This document shows, piece by piece, positions 33,053 to 41,461 of a stretch of DNA of 64,000 nt; position 1 is the first letter of the stretch; each line of letters begins with the position of its first letter. The stretch is taken from NCBI GenBank assembly GCA_041908445.1, contig JAYRFK010000112.1:15384-79383 (forward strand), written 5' to 3'. The position numbers were made by a program, and so were the translations under genes. Under the pieces are notes generated by a model. That model was given only the letters and a program-made list of their open reading frames with translations, ran no database searches and had not been told where the DNA came from. This DNA comes from JAEUJM01 sp041908445. Lineage in GTDB: Bacteria > Actinomycetota > Acidimicrobiia > Acidimicrobiales > DATDAH01.

Positions 33053-34414
33053 TCAGCTCGTTCGGGCGACGATGATCCGGACGGTGTCGGTCTGGAGCGG
33101 GTCGACGGCGGAACCGACGACGACCTTCCGGGTGAGCTGCGCACGGCAGGGTGCGGCGCAGGCGGGGGTGCTGGCCTTGACCGAGACCGCGACGCGGATC
33201 GTGGCGGTCTGTCCGGGGTCGAGACGACTGGTGGAGTACGTGCCGGCCGTCACCGCCGGCGTGATGTCCCGACCGTCGGCGGACAGGTAGCGGACCGTGA
33301 AGGCACCCTGGGACCCGGCCCCGCGGATGGTGAGGCGAGTCGGGCCCGACGAGTCGTTCTGGGCGGACACGACGTAGTTGACCCGTCGTGAGCGAGCCAC
33401 CTGGCCGCGGACGGTCTGGTTGGCGCCGGTCGAGTTGTAGATGTTGTTGCCGCGCTGGCTGCCGCCGATCTCGTCGCGGACGCGGCCGTCGGCGCGCCCG
33501 AACCCCGGGTGGAAGCGTTGGATCCGGTGTGCACTGGCGACGTAGATGTCGGTGCCCCGAACCGCGACACCGGTGGGAATCTGGAACCGGCCGTTGCTGG
33601 TCCCCGGGCCACCCCACACGGCCAGCAGTTCCCCGCTCAGGGAGAACATCTGCACCCGTTGCCCGGTGAGGTCCGTCGCGTAGACGCGGTCTCCGCTCAC
33701 CGCGATGCCGGTCGACGACCCGCCGGGCTCCGTCTCCCAGGTGGACGTGATGGCGCCGGCCGACGAGTACTTCGTGATCGTGCCATGGGTGACCGAGTGC
33801 CCGGTGAGGTACACGTTCCCGGCGGTGTCCACGGCCAAGGACTGAGCCGTCGTCCCGGCGGGCAGGGGCCAGGAGTCGATGTGGTCGCCGCCGCTGTCGA
33901 ACGTGAAGATCCCCATCTGGTCGAGGACATGGACGGTCCCGGTGGTACCGACCGAGACGTCCCTCGCGGTGGAAAGGGGATAGGGCCCCCACGGCGTGTC
34001 CAGGAAGAAGTTGGCGGCGACCAGCGCACCGTTGGGGTTGAACCGCTGGACCCGACCGCTCGCCACGTAGACGTCGCCTCCCAGGGCGGCCGCGATGCCG
34101 ATGGGGCCTTCTTCGAATTGACCGTCGCCGGAGCCCTGGGAACCCCAGGCGGTGAGGAACGTGCCGTCCGCGGTGAACTTCTGGATCCGGTAGTTCCAGG
34201 TGTCGGCGACGTAGACGTGTCCGGCGGCGTCGACGGCCAGATCCTCGGGAGCGTTGAACTCACCGGGACCGCTCCCCTCGGTGCCCCAGGTGCCGGCGAA
34301 CGTCGGCGGCGCCTCGGCGTGTGCCGGTGCGGCGAGGGCCACGACGGCGACGAGTGCGCTGAACGCGGCCAGGGCCGCCCCGGTGAGGGACCGTACCGGT
34401 GGGGAGGGGATCAT
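33053..34414 (-). CDS. Secreted NHL-repeat protein with C-terminal family domain
   Basis: The 453-residue protein has a signal peptide (LTGAALAAFSALVAVVALAAPAHA) and then an NHL beta-propeller of about six repeats (GTEGSGPGEFNAPEDLAVDAAG-VYVADTWNYRIQKF, WGSQGSGDGQF, GGPGTSNGRFQIPTGVAV). From about residue 325 the domain of the island follows (RGNNIYNSTGANQ, VVSAQNDS, GAFTVRYL, DITPAVTAGTYST, LDPGQTATIRV, ending DTVRIIVARTS). This shows that the small secreted proteins share a domain that also occurs fused to a propeller. NHL propellers usually bind proteins or carbohydrate. The gene follows the 34438 gene by 23 bases, so the two form an operon. ATG at 34414 with AGGAACCTGCC upstream. Confidence 0.85.
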   Translation of the reverse strand: MIPSPPVRSLTGAALAAFSALVAVVALAAPAHAEAPPTFAGTWGTEGSGPGEFNAPEDLAVDAAGHVYVADTWNYRIQKFTADGTFLTAWGSQGSGDGQFEEGPIGIAAALGGDVYVASGRVQRFNPNGALVAANFFLDTPWGPYPLSTARDVSVGTTGTVHVLDQMGIFTFDSGGDHIDSWPLPAGTTAQSLAVDTAGNVYLTGHSVTHGTITKYSSAGAITSTWETEPGGSSTGIAVSGDRVYATDLTGQRVQMFSLSGELLAVWGGPGTSNGRFQIPTGVAVRGTDIYVASAHRIQRFHPGFGRADGRVRDEIGGSQRGNNIYNSTGANQTVRGQVARSRRVNYVVSAQNDSSGPTRLTIRGAGSQGAFTVRYLSADGRDITPAVTAGTYSTSRLDPGQTATIRVAVSVKASTPACAAPCRAQLTRKVVVGSAVDPLQTDTVRIIVARTS

Positions 34415-34437
34415 GGCAGGTTCCTCGTGTCAGGCGG

Positions 34438-35037
34438 TCAGCGCCGCGACACGGTGAGCTTCACCGTGTCGCTCCCCTCGACGGTCGCGGCGCGGATCTT
34501 GCAGCTCAGGGTGGCGCCGACGGGTGCGCTCTGCTTCACCTTGACCTCGACGTGGAAGGGGATTCCCTGGGGGCTGGTCAGCCCCAGCGCGCCGATGCCG
34601 GATCCCCCGTCGATGGCGAGGCCGTCCCCGGCGAAGAAGCTGGTGACGTCCGCTCGCGGCGGGCTGGAGACGTAGTACCGGACCCGGAAGCCGCTGTTGC
34701 CGGTTCCGCAGCCGGTGAGCCGGAGGTTCCAGTCGTAGTCCTCCGCCACCGTGTCGGGGTCCGGCATGGTGTCCGCTTGGACCCGGAAGTGGAAGGTCGC
34801 GGTGCCTCCCCGGGCGGCGCTGCGCGAGACGGCCTGGCCGCGCCCACCGTTGTACGTGCCGTCGCCGATGAAGGTGGTGCCGTTCCTGCTGATCTGGAGG
34901 TCGGGCTGGTAGTCGGTGGCCACCGCTTCGTGGTCCCCGGTGGCACCGGCCTGCTGCGTGGTACCCACCAGCACCGCGGCGACGGCCAACGCGCCGAACC
35001 CGGTCCGCAGCCGTTTCCCGATCGTCCGCTCTCGCAT
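34438..35037 (-). CDS. Secreted protein of the undescribed family
   Basis: The 199-residue protein has a signal peptide (RLRTGFGALAVAAVLVGTTQQAGA) and the family domain, with NGTTFIGDGTYNGGRGQAV, a LTGCGTGNSGFRVRYYVS strand, DVTSFFAGDG, VEVKVKQSAPVGATLSCK and VKLTVSRR. It is the closest relative of the protein at 27576: both have QPDL(R/Q)(V/I)S, NGTTF, GCGxGNS and CKxRAxT. AGGAG eight bases before the ATG at 35037 supports this start over an in-frame GTG at 35046. It is the first gene of an operon with the NHL protein. A promoter-like motif (35127-35143 on this strand) lies 89 bases upstream. Confidence 0.78.
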   Translation of the reverse strand: MRERTIGKRLRTGFGALAVAAVLVGTTQQAGATGDHEAVATDYQPDLQISRNGTTFIGDGTYNGGRGQAVSRSAARGGTATFHFRVQADTMPDPDTVAEDYDWNLRLTGCGTGNSGFRVRYYVSSPPRADVTSFFAGDGLAIDGGSGIGALGLTSPQGIPFHVEVKVKQSAPVGATLSCKIRAATVEGSDTVKLTVSRR

Positions 35038-35126
35038 GCCTGCCACTCCTGTCGTCGCCGTTGGCGCGCCCGTCGGTCACGGGTGCCTGATCTCCGCCAT
35101 CGTCGGCGTGAACGACCCTCGTCCGC

Positions 35127-35143
35127 TACCGCAATCTGTGCCA
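35127..35143 (-). promoter_or_regulatory. Shared upstream motif, copy 1
   Basis: On the minus strand the sequence is TGGCACAGATTGCGGTA. It precedes the secreted-protein operon (35037 leftward) by 89 bases, in the same orientation as that gene. It agrees with the copies at 35216 and 37058 at 15 of 17 positions (variable bases: A/G/C at the fifth and G/C at the eighth). It may be a promoter element for an alternative sigma factor or an activator site. Confidence 0.6.
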
Positions 35144-35215
35144 TCTTCAGTCGGCAACTCGAGCTCCCGCGTCGCCACGACCGAGGACCGTCCCGCCGAC
35201 GGCGGGCATCTGGGT

Positions 35216-35232
35216 TGGCGCAGATTGCGGTA
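35216..35232 (+). promoter_or_regulatory. Shared upstream motif, copy 2
   Basis: TGGCGCAGATTGCGGTA on the plus strand lies 35 bases before the ATG of the lipoprotein gene at 35268, in the same orientation as that gene. Its 3' flank (TCGGG) resembles those of the other copies (GCGGA, GTGGG). Confidence 0.6.
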
Positions 35233-35267
35233 TCGGGAGCGGTTGGCTGCGTGGCACGGTCGCGGCC

Positions 35268-35960
35268 ATGACCGCCTCCGTCGCCCGGCGACTCGCCATG
35301 ACCCTGCTGGCTCTGCTCCTCGCCGCGCTTGCCGCCTGTTCGAGCGGTGACGGTGGTGGCAGCGAGGCCGCCGACCGCGAGAGCGAGTCCACCGGGTCCA
35401 CCGCAGAAGGTGGCGAGGGCTCGGCGGACGAACTCAATGCGGAGCAGTGCACCGCGTTCCAGTCGCTGGGGGACGCGGCGGCGTTGGATGAGGCGGTCGC
35501 GATCTTCCCCGAGGAGCTCCAGGACGACGTGCAGCAGTTCGGTGAGGACCTGAGCGCGTTCCTCGACTCGGTGGAATCCGGGACGGGCGAGCCCACGGCT
35601 CCCCAACCCGAGCCCACCGAGGCCTTGGCGAACGCGGCCGCCTCGTGCCGGGACGACGATGGGAGCGACGGCGGCGTTCCGGGCCCGGCCACGGCGACCT
35701 TCACCTACCGCGACCTCCAGATCGCCGGTGACACTGCAGTCATCCAGGTCTCGGGTGCATGCTCCGACGGGTCGTTCCCGACCGATGTGGAGCTCAGCTA
35801 CGGGCCCTTCGGTGACGTCGCACCGGGAGTGGATGCCGGGGGCGGCGAGTACGAGTTCACCGTCGACGTCGTGGCGGGCGCCATCGAGGAGAACCTGGTC
35901 GTCGAGCTCGGCCTCGAGCCCGAGTCGATCGAGTACAGCATCACCAGCACCTGCGGCTGA
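35268..35960 (+). CDS. Lipoprotein of unknown function
   Basis: The 230-residue protein has a lipobox LLAALAAC with Cys24, predicting lipid attachment after export. A Ser/Gly/Glu-rich linker (GDGGGSEAADRESESTGSTAEGGEG) precedes an acidic globular part with TAFQSLGDAAALDEAVAIFPEELQDDVQQFGEDL and a final beta-rich section (YRDLQIAGDTAVIQV). ATG 35268 and the following 15 residues give a normal positive n-region; a second ATG at 35298 is less likely. The shared motif lies 35 bases upstream. I do not recognise a family. A frameshifted fragment of the island's secreted domain follows directly. Confidence 0.75.
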   Translation: MTASVARRLAMTLLALLLAALAACSSGDGGGSEAADRESESTGSTAEGGEGSADELNAEQCTAFQSLGDAAALDEAVAIFPEELQDDVQQFGEDLSAFLDSVESGTGEPTAPQPEPTEALANAAASCRDDDGSDGGVPGPATATFTYRDLQIAGDTAVIQVSGACSDGSFPTDVELSYGPFGDVAPGVDAGGGEYEFTVDVVAGAIEENLVVELGLEPESIEYSITSTCG

Positions 35961-36166
35961 GCTCCACCAAGGTGACCGCCCGGGTGGCGGCCGGCACGTA
36001 CCGCACCCCCGGTCCTGGCTCCGGGATCGGAGCACCAGCTCCGCATCAGCCTGATGCCGACCACGCGTGCCGCGCCGTACGTCGAGCTCACCCGCACGGT
36101 GACGGTTCGGTCGGGCAACAGCGGCGTCCGCGATCTCGTCGACGCCATCGCCTTGCGCTTCCTCTG
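35961..36166 (+). pseudogene. Frameshifted remnant of the secreted-domain family
   Basis: Starting directly after the lipoprotein stop, one frame reads TKVTARVAAGTYRTP and then a shifted frame reads LAPGSEHQLRISLMPTT and RAAPYVELTRTVTVRSGN, ending in DLVDAIALRFL with a stop at 36164-36166. Joined, these match the C-terminal half of the NHL protein's domain (TPAVTAGTYSTSRLDPGQTATIRV and the LTRKVVV strand). A frameshift near 36010 breaks it. The N-terminal half is missing. It is a decayed copy. Confidence 0.7.
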
Positions 36167-36328
36167 ACGTTCGGAGGTCCGCGCCACAAGGCGAGTGTCT
36201 ACGGACTGTCTACCAAGAGGCTGCTTGCCGGGAGTACCCGGTCTTCGCCTCCTCGACCTCTCCGGCTTCACCGCCGTCACCGACGCCGATGACCGCCACC
36301 AGAACGGCGACGGTCGGGCGCCGCCCGA

Positions 36329-36988
36329 TCACGCGGGAGCGGCCACGAGCTCGTAGGTCGCGACATCTGCGCCGGTGCTGCTGGGGCAGGTGCTTTCGGC
36401 CGCGTGGGTCTCGACCGCGTCGCCCCCGAGTCGCGTGGGTGCGCCGGTGCCGTCCTCCTCGACGACGGAGAACCGGTACTCCAGGTCGGTGACGAACGCG
36501 CTTTCGGGATCTGCGGCCCCGGTGTCCGCATCGATGCACAGCGAGTCGACCCGCAGGGCCACCGTGAAGCCGTCCTCCGTCGCGAGCAGAGGCAGGTTCT
36601 CGAAGACGCCGGACCCGACGCCGATCGTCGCCGCGCCCACACACTCGCCGTCGGCCTCGCCGGCGCTCCCTTCCACCCCACCAGGACCGGCATCGCCGGT
36701 GAACACGACGTCCGTCGGCTCGGGGCACTCCCCCGGTCGGAGGCCGAGGTCGCGGTCCTTGACGGCCGACTCAGGGGGCAGTTCGACACCTGGAGGAACC
36801 GTCTCGACGACGCTCAGCGTCATCGTCCACTCGCCCGTCACATCGGCGACCGGGTCCTCGGTGGTGGTCGTGGCGGGTGGCTCGGTGGTCGTGGTGGGAT
36901 CAGCGGTCTCGCCGCCGCCGCCACAGGCGGCGAGGGTGAGGGCCAGCAGTCCCGCCAGCACGGCGGCGGTGGTCCGTCCTGATCGCAT
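36329..36988 (-). CDS. Lipoprotein of unknown function
   Basis: The 219-residue protein has a signal ending in the lipobox LALTLAAC (Cys22), a Thr/Glu-rich linker (DPTTTTEPPATTTTEDP), and a beta-rich domain beginning ADVTGEWTMTLSVVE. VTGEWT plus the alternating strands suggests a small beta-barrel or lipocalin-like domain, but I do not identify a family. Two pairs of Cys may be disulfides. ATG 36988 follows GGAG by nine bases. The shared motif (37058-37074 on this strand) lies 69 bases upstream. The gene is convergent with the remnant at 35961. Confidence 0.72.
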   Translation of the reverse strand: MRSGRTTAAVLAGLLALTLAACGGGGETADPTTTTEPPATTTTEDPVADVTGEWTMTLSVVETVPPGVELPPESAVKDRDLGLRPGECPEPTDVVFTGDAGPGGVEGSAGEADGECVGAATIGVGSGVFENLPLLATEDGFTVALRVDSLCIDADTGAADPESAFVTDLEYRFSVVEEDGTGAPTRLGGDAVETHAAESTCPSSTGADVATYELVAAPA

Positions 36989-37057
36989 CGGGAGGTCTCC
37001 GTTCTGCCGGGACGACACCCGGCGTCCGAGAGCATGGAGGTGACCTGCTCGGCCCAC

Positions 37058-37074
37058 TACCGCAATGTGGGCCA
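37058..37074 (-). promoter_or_regulatory. Shared upstream motif, copy 3
   Basis: On the minus strand the sequence is TGGCCCACATTGCGGTA. It precedes the lipoprotein gene (start 36988, leftward) by 69 bases, in the same orientation, as in the two other copies. It overlaps the nearest ATG (37065) of the helicase frame on the other strand, so it may lie in a divergent promoter region. Confidence 0.6.
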
Positions 37075-37124
37075 ACCCCTTGCGCCGCCGCCGGGCTGTT
37101 GTGGCGCCGCCGCTGAAGAGAGGT

Positions 37125-40100
37125 ATGCTCGTCCCCGAGTGGCCGACCCCAGGGGTCAGCCGCACGGGTCGTGGGTTCCACCGACCGGGCTCGGGGGCCG
37201 GCAAGCCCTCCGAACCAGTAGGCGGTCCGGCCGGGGCGCAGGACCGGGGGCGAACGACGCCCACCGAAGAAGCGGAGCAACAGATTGTCGATGAGATCTT
37301 GTCGATAGACACCGCCGGCGCGACGGCGCTCGACCATCGCGGCTTCGCCGCCCTGGTGCAGGCCGAGGTGGACGGTCGCGCCACCGACGAGCAGCGGGCC
37401 CTGCTCGAGGCCGACCGCCGGCGCTGGGAGTGGTTGGTCGAGGACCTGCTCGACGAGGTCGAGGACGCCCTCGACGCCGTGCGGGAGCGGGTCAAGGGCC
37501 CTGAACGGCTGCAGGTGCTGGCCGACTTCGAGGCTGAGCGCCACGACCTCGTGCGGGCCCTGCGCCGGGCGCGCGGGGTTCCCGAGGATGCCGACGACGG
37601 CCTCGAGGACGACGGCGGGGCCGACGCCGAGCGCGAGGCCGTCGAGGACGGCGTCGCCCGCCTCCAGCTCTCGTGGTCGGCCGGCCGCCTGGTGGCCTGG
37701 GCCGCCGGCCCCGGTGCCGACCCCCTCGACCGCCCCGCCCTGAGCACCTTCCTCGACGAGGTCGGCGCCGGCGGTCCCGCCTGGGCGCCGCACGCCTCCG
37801 TCCAGATCCCCGGCGGCCCCAACGCCTCGGGCCTCGCCGTCCCCGTCGGCGACATCCTCGGCTGGCTGGCCGCCGTCCAGGACCGCGCCGCCGACGAGCG
37901 CCTCGCCGCCAGCGTCCAGTGGTTCGCGGCCGTGTCGGTCTGGGCGGTCGAGCTGGTGGCCAAGGGCTCGATGGTCCCGCTGCTCAAGCAGAAGCGGAAG
38001 CGCCGCGGCTCGGGCGACAAGAACCGCCTCGTGCACGTGCGGTGGACGCCGGCGCTGGTCGACGCCAACCGCCTGGCCGGGTTCGCCCGGGCCATGCCGG
38101 GCTCGGTGCGGGCGGTCGCCACGTCGTCCGAGGCCCGCGACGTCACCAACCTGGTGCTGACCGCCATGGTCGACGCCATCTGCCGCCAGGCCGCCCAGAT
38201 GGTCGTCGTGGCGGCGCCGCCCCCGTCGGTCAACCGCCCGTCCGAGGTCGCCGAGGCCTTCCTGACCCGCCTCGACGGCAGCGAGTTCACCGCCCCCTCC
38301 GTGGTGGCGGGCGACGTGGCCGGCCAGATCGACCGCTGGGCGAAGCCCGTGGTCAACCCCTCGACCCGCCAGATCGTCGTGCAGCTCGACCCGCCCGACG
38401 TCGGCGGCGCCTGGCACCTCAAGGTGCTCGCCCCGGGCCCGGACAAGCGCCTCGTCTCGATCGACGTGGCCCTGGTCAACGCCGGCTCGAAGCGCCGTGA
38501 GCTCGAGGCTGACCTCGGCCGCCTCGAGCGCCTGCTCCCCGAGCTCAACCGCCTCGGCAGCCACCGCCGCGGCGACGTCATCCTCAGCCAGGACGAGGCG
38601 TGGCAGCTCATGTCGGTGACGGGCCGCAACCTCATCACCGCCGGGTTCGACGTGCGGGTGCCGGCCATGTCGCCCCGCAAGGTCACCCCGTCGCTCCGCC
38701 TCGACAGCGACCCGTCCAGCCGGTCGGGCAACGGCGCCGGCCAGCTCGCCAAGGTGCGCTGGTCGGTCATGTTCGACGACGTCGAGCTGACCGCGGCCGA
38801 GATCTCCAAGCTGGCCAAGGAGGCCCGGCCCCTCGTGCGTTCGGGCGGCAAGTGGATCGCGGTCGAGCACGCCGACCTCGAGGCCGCCGCGGCGGCGCTG
38901 GAGGAGCGGGCCAACACCGACAAGCTCACCGGCGCCGAGATGCTGCGCTACGCCCTCGGCCTCGAGGGCACGCCCCTCGCCGGCGGGGTGCAGGTCCAGG
39001 GGGCGAGCTGGGCCACCGACATCCTGCGCACCGCCCAGGAGTTCAGCGGCCAGGCCGCCGAGACCCCCGCGTCCTTCGTGGGTGAGCTGCGCAGCTACCA
39101 GCGCGAGGCGCTGGCGTGGCTCAACTTCCTCGACGCCGCCGGCCTCGGCGGCTGCCTCGCCCTCGACATGGGCCTCGGCAAGACCCCGACGATGCTGTCG
39201 CACCTGCTCACCGCCCACGAGCGCACCGACGGCCCGGCCGGGCCCGCCCTGGTGATCGCGCCGCCGGCGGTCGTCACCAACTGGGCCAGCGAGGCGGCCA
39301 AGTTCACCCCGTCGCTGCGGGTGCTCGTCCACCACGGCGCCCGGCGCGCCTCCGCCGACGACCTGGCCAAGGAGGTCGAGCGGGCCGACGTCATCATCAC
39401 CACCTACGGCACGGCGGTCCGCGACGTCGACGCGCTGGCCAGCATCGAGTGGTCGAAGATGGTCCTGGACGAGGCTCAGGTCATCAAGAACCCGACGAGC
39501 GAGACCGCCCAGCTCCTGCGCCGCATCGACGCCCACACGCGGGTCGCCCTCACCGGCACGCCGATCGAGAACGGCCTCGGCGACCTCTGGGCCATCCTCG
39601 ACTTCACCAACCCCGGCCTCGTGGGCACCCGGTCGGCGTTCGTCACCCACCTCTCGGCCGACCACGACGCCCGCAAGGAGGGCGAGGACGCCATGCGCGC
39701 CCTCAACGGCATCCTCGTGTTCCGCCGCACCAAGGACGAGCCGGTCATCGCCGCCGAGCTGCCCGACCGCATCGACGAGATCGACCACTGCGAGATGACC
39801 CGGGAGCAGGTCGGCCTCTACCAGGCCGTCATCGACCAGTTGCTGGTGAAGGCCGAGGGCCAGGAGAGCGCCAAGGGCCACGTCTTCGCCGCCATCACGG
39901 CGCTGAAGCAGATCACGAACCACCCCGCGGCCTACACCGGCGACGACGACGGGCTCGTGGGGCGCTCGGGCAAGCTCGACCGGCTCGAGGAGATCGTGGA
40001 GTCGGTGTTCGCGGCCGGCGAGAAGATCGTGGTCTTCACCCAGTACGCCGAGTGGGGCCAGCGCCTCGCCGCCCACCTCACGGCCAAGACCCGTACCCGG

Positions 40101-40550
40101 GTCGAGTGCTACCACGGCGGCCTCACCCGCACCGCCCGCGACCAGATCCTCGAGAACTTCAACGAGCAGGACGGCCCCGGCGTGCTCGTGCTCTCGCTCA
40201 AGGCCGGCGGCACGGGACTCAACCTCACCGCCGCCAACCACGTGGTGCTCTACGACCGTTGGTGGAACCCGGCGGTCGAGGACCAGGCCCGCGACCGCGC
40301 CTGGCGCCTCGGCCAGACCCGCACGGTCATCTACCACCAGCTCGTCTGCCCGGGGACCATCGACTCCCGGGTCGAGGAGGTCGTGGCCGGCAAGCGCCAG
40401 ATCGCCGACGTGGCCCTGCCCAAGTCGTCGAGCGTGGAGGACCTCGACCCCGAGCAGTTGCGCCGTGCCCTCGGCCTGCGCATGGACGAGCTCGAGCTGG
40501 CCGACGAACCCGGCGCCGACGACGCCTCGGACCAGGAGGACGCGGCATGA
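37125..40550 (+). CDS. SNF2/HepA-family DNA-dependent ATPase (DEAD/DEAH helicase-like)
   Basis: The 1141-residue protein has an N-terminal Arg/Glu-rich region (to about 620), then the SNF2 ATPase: YQREALAWLNFLDAAGLGGCLALDMGLGKTPTML, VIITTYGT, motif II DEAQVIKNP, LTGTPIENGLGDLW. The helicase C half follows, with VFTQYAEWGQRLAAHL and LSLKAGGTGLNLTAANHVVLYDRWWNP and ending RAWRLGQTR. Such enzymes translocate on double-stranded DNA and displace bound proteins such as RNA polymerase, or serve in repair and phage defence. The long N-terminal part matches the bacterial SNF2 arrangement seen in mycobacteria. The start is uncertain: ATG 37125 has AGAGAGG only one base away, and ATG 37065 lies within a conserved promoter motif. 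It is coupled to the next gene. Confidence 0.85.
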   Translation: MLVPEWPTPGVSRTGRGFHRPGSGAGKPSEPVGGPAGAQDRGRTTPTEEAEQQIVDEILSIDTAGATALDHRGFAALVQAEVDGRATDEQRALLEADRRRWEWLVEDLLDEVEDALDAVRERVKGPERLQVLADFEAERHDLVRALRRARGVPEDADDGLEDDGGADAEREAVEDGVARLQLSWSAGRLVAWAAGPGADPLDRPALSTFLDEVGAGGPAWAPHASVQIPGGPNASGLAVPVGDILGWLAAVQDRAADERLAASVQWFAAVSVWAVELVAKGSMVPLLKQKRKRRGSGDKNRLVHVRWTPALVDANRLAGFARAMPGSVRAVATSSEARDVTNLVLTAMVDAICRQAAQMVVVAAPPPSVNRPSEVAEAFLTRLDGSEFTAPSVVAGDVAGQIDRWAKPVVNPSTRQIVVQLDPPDVGGAWHLKVLAPGPDKRLVSIDVALVNAGSKRRELEADLGRLERLLPELNRLGSHRRGDVILSQDEAWQLMSVTGRNLITAGFDVRVPAMSPRKVTPSLRLDSDPSSRSGNGAGQLAKVRWSVMFDDVELTAAEISKLAKEARPLVRSGGKWIAVEHADLEAAAAALEERANTDKLTGAEMLRYALGLEGTPLAGGVQVQGASWATDILRTAQEFSGQAAETPASFVGELRSYQREALAWLNFLDAAGLGGCLALDMGLGKTPTMLSHLLTAHERTDGPAGPALVIAPPAVVTNWASEAAKFTPSLRVLVHHGARRASADDLAKEVERADVIITTYGTAVRDVDALASIEWSKMVLDEAQVIKNPTSETAQLLRRIDAHTRVALTGTPIENGLGDLWAILDFTNPGLVGTRSAFVTHLSADHDARKEGEDAMRALNGILVFRRTKDEPVIAAELPDRIDEIDHCEMTREQVGLYQAVIDQLLVKAEGQESAKGHVFAAITALKQITNHPAAYTGDDDGLVGRSGKLDRLEEIVESVFAAGEKIVVFTQYAEWGQRLAAHLTAKTRTRVECYHGGLTRTARDQILENFNEQDGPGVLVLSLKAGGTGLNLTAANHVVLYDRWWNPAVEDQARDRAWRLGQTRTVIYHQLVCPGTIDSRVEEVVAGKRQIADVALPKSSSVEDLDPEQLRRALGLRMDELELADEPGADDASDQEDAA

Positions 40551-40990
40551 GCTCGCGACGACGGGGCCGGGGCAAGGGCGGCCAGGGCCAGAACCAGCAG
40601 GCGAACCAGGGCAACGGCCAGGGCGGTCAGGGTGGCCAGGGCGGGGGCCAGGGTCCCAAGGGCGGCGGCGGCCAGTCCAAGGCCAAGAAGAGGCTCGTCG
40701 ACTTCTGGGAGGTCAAGGGGGCGTCCCCGACCGACCTCGCCGCCGCGGTGAACGTCCCCGACGACCCCACCGCCCTCGTGCGCTCGCTCGGCGCCCCCGC
40801 GCTGCCGGGCCAGGGCGCCAACGCCGAGCACTACTTCACCGCGGTCTACGACAAGGCCAGCCACGTGGCCTACGCCTTGGCGGTGGCCAACGGCCTGCTC
40901 GCCGACGAGGACGCCCCTGCGGCCACCGGCACCGCGTCCTTCGCGTCGGCGGCCGACGACGACCACGACGACCACGACGACGAGGACTGA
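40547..40990 (+). CDS. Gly/Gln-rich partner protein of the SNF2 ATPase
   Basis: The 147-residue protein has an N-terminal low-complexity segment of basic and Gly/Gln/Asn repeats (RRRGRGKGGQGQNQQANQG ... GGQSKAKKRLVDFW). A conserved-looking middle follows (FWEVKGASPTDLAAAVNVPDDPTALVRSLGAP and HYFTAVYDKASHVAYALAVANGLL), then an acidic DDDHDDHDDED tail. The ATG overlaps the helicase stop (ATGA), so the two are translated together. The basic N-terminus suggests nucleic-acid binding. In some actinobacteria the SNF2 ATPase is encoded next to a SWIM zinc-finger protein; this is not one. Confidence 0.78.
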   Translation: MSSRRRGRGKGGQGQNQQANQGNGQGGQGGQGGGQGPKGGGGQSKAKKRLVDFWEVKGASPTDLAAAVNVPDDPTALVRSLGAPALPGQGANAEHYFTAVYDKASHVAYALAVANGLLADEDAPAATGTASFASAADDDHDDHDDED

Positions 40991-41128
40991 GCCCGGGCGC
41001 GGCTCGGGGCGGCAGCCGGGCCGTGCGGCCGGGCCACCGCCCCGGGGCATTCGTCGCCGGCCAAGGGGAGGCGGCCGGACGGCGAGGGATGACGACGGGG
41101 TCGTGCCCCGAGGATGACGCCGTGGGGG

Positions 41129-41401
41129 CTAGGCCACCACGACGAATTCGGGGGAGCGGCCGCGGTGGTCCTCGGTGCTGCGCCGGCGGCCGGTGAGGGC
41201 CCGCATGACGACGGCGAAGGCCCGCTCGCGGACGATGTCGTCCGCGCCCGGGTCGAGGAGCACCGAGGCGGCACCCGGCTGGACGCCGATGGCGGCGGCG
41301 CGGGCGCCGAGGGCGGCGAGCTCCCGGCGGTGGGAGGCCACCCCGTCACGGGCGACGAGGTGGGTGAACTCGGAGGTGGGGATGCGCTCGTGACTGGTCA
41401 T
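41129..41401 (-). CDS. Small protein of unknown function
   Basis: The frame encodes 90 residues from ATG 41401 (MTSHERIPTSEFTHLVARDG...); earlier starts in the frame are ATG 41428 and TTG 41437. A GATAAT box on this strand at 41448-41443 would place a transcription start near 41437, so a leaderless message starting at 41428 is possible. The product has an Ala-rich middle (LAALGARAAAIGVQPGAASVL) and a basic C-terminus (GRRRSTEDHRGR). It is divergent from the LysR gene and could be its target. No family is recognised. Confidence 0.5.
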   Translation of the reverse strand: MTSHERIPTSEFTHLVARDGVASHRRELAALGARAAAIGVQPGAASVLLDPGADDIVRERAFAVVMRALTGRRRSTEDHRGRSPEFVVVA

Positions 41402-41461
41402 GGGATGACCGTACGATGGGGCTTCCATTAGGTCCAACGATTATCTATCATCGAGTCCATC

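Noticed and set aside
35127..35232. The inverted pair of 17-bp motifs as a terminator hairpin or transposon ends
   Set aside because: The arms are 72 bases apart, differ at one position, and a third copy occurs at 37058. Each points toward its own gene, which fits promoter sites better.
37065..37124. The helicase start at ATG 37065
   Set aside because: It lies within the conserved upstream motif and would add an Arg-rich leader without a ribosome-binding site; ATG 37125 was preferred, though it is also imperfect.
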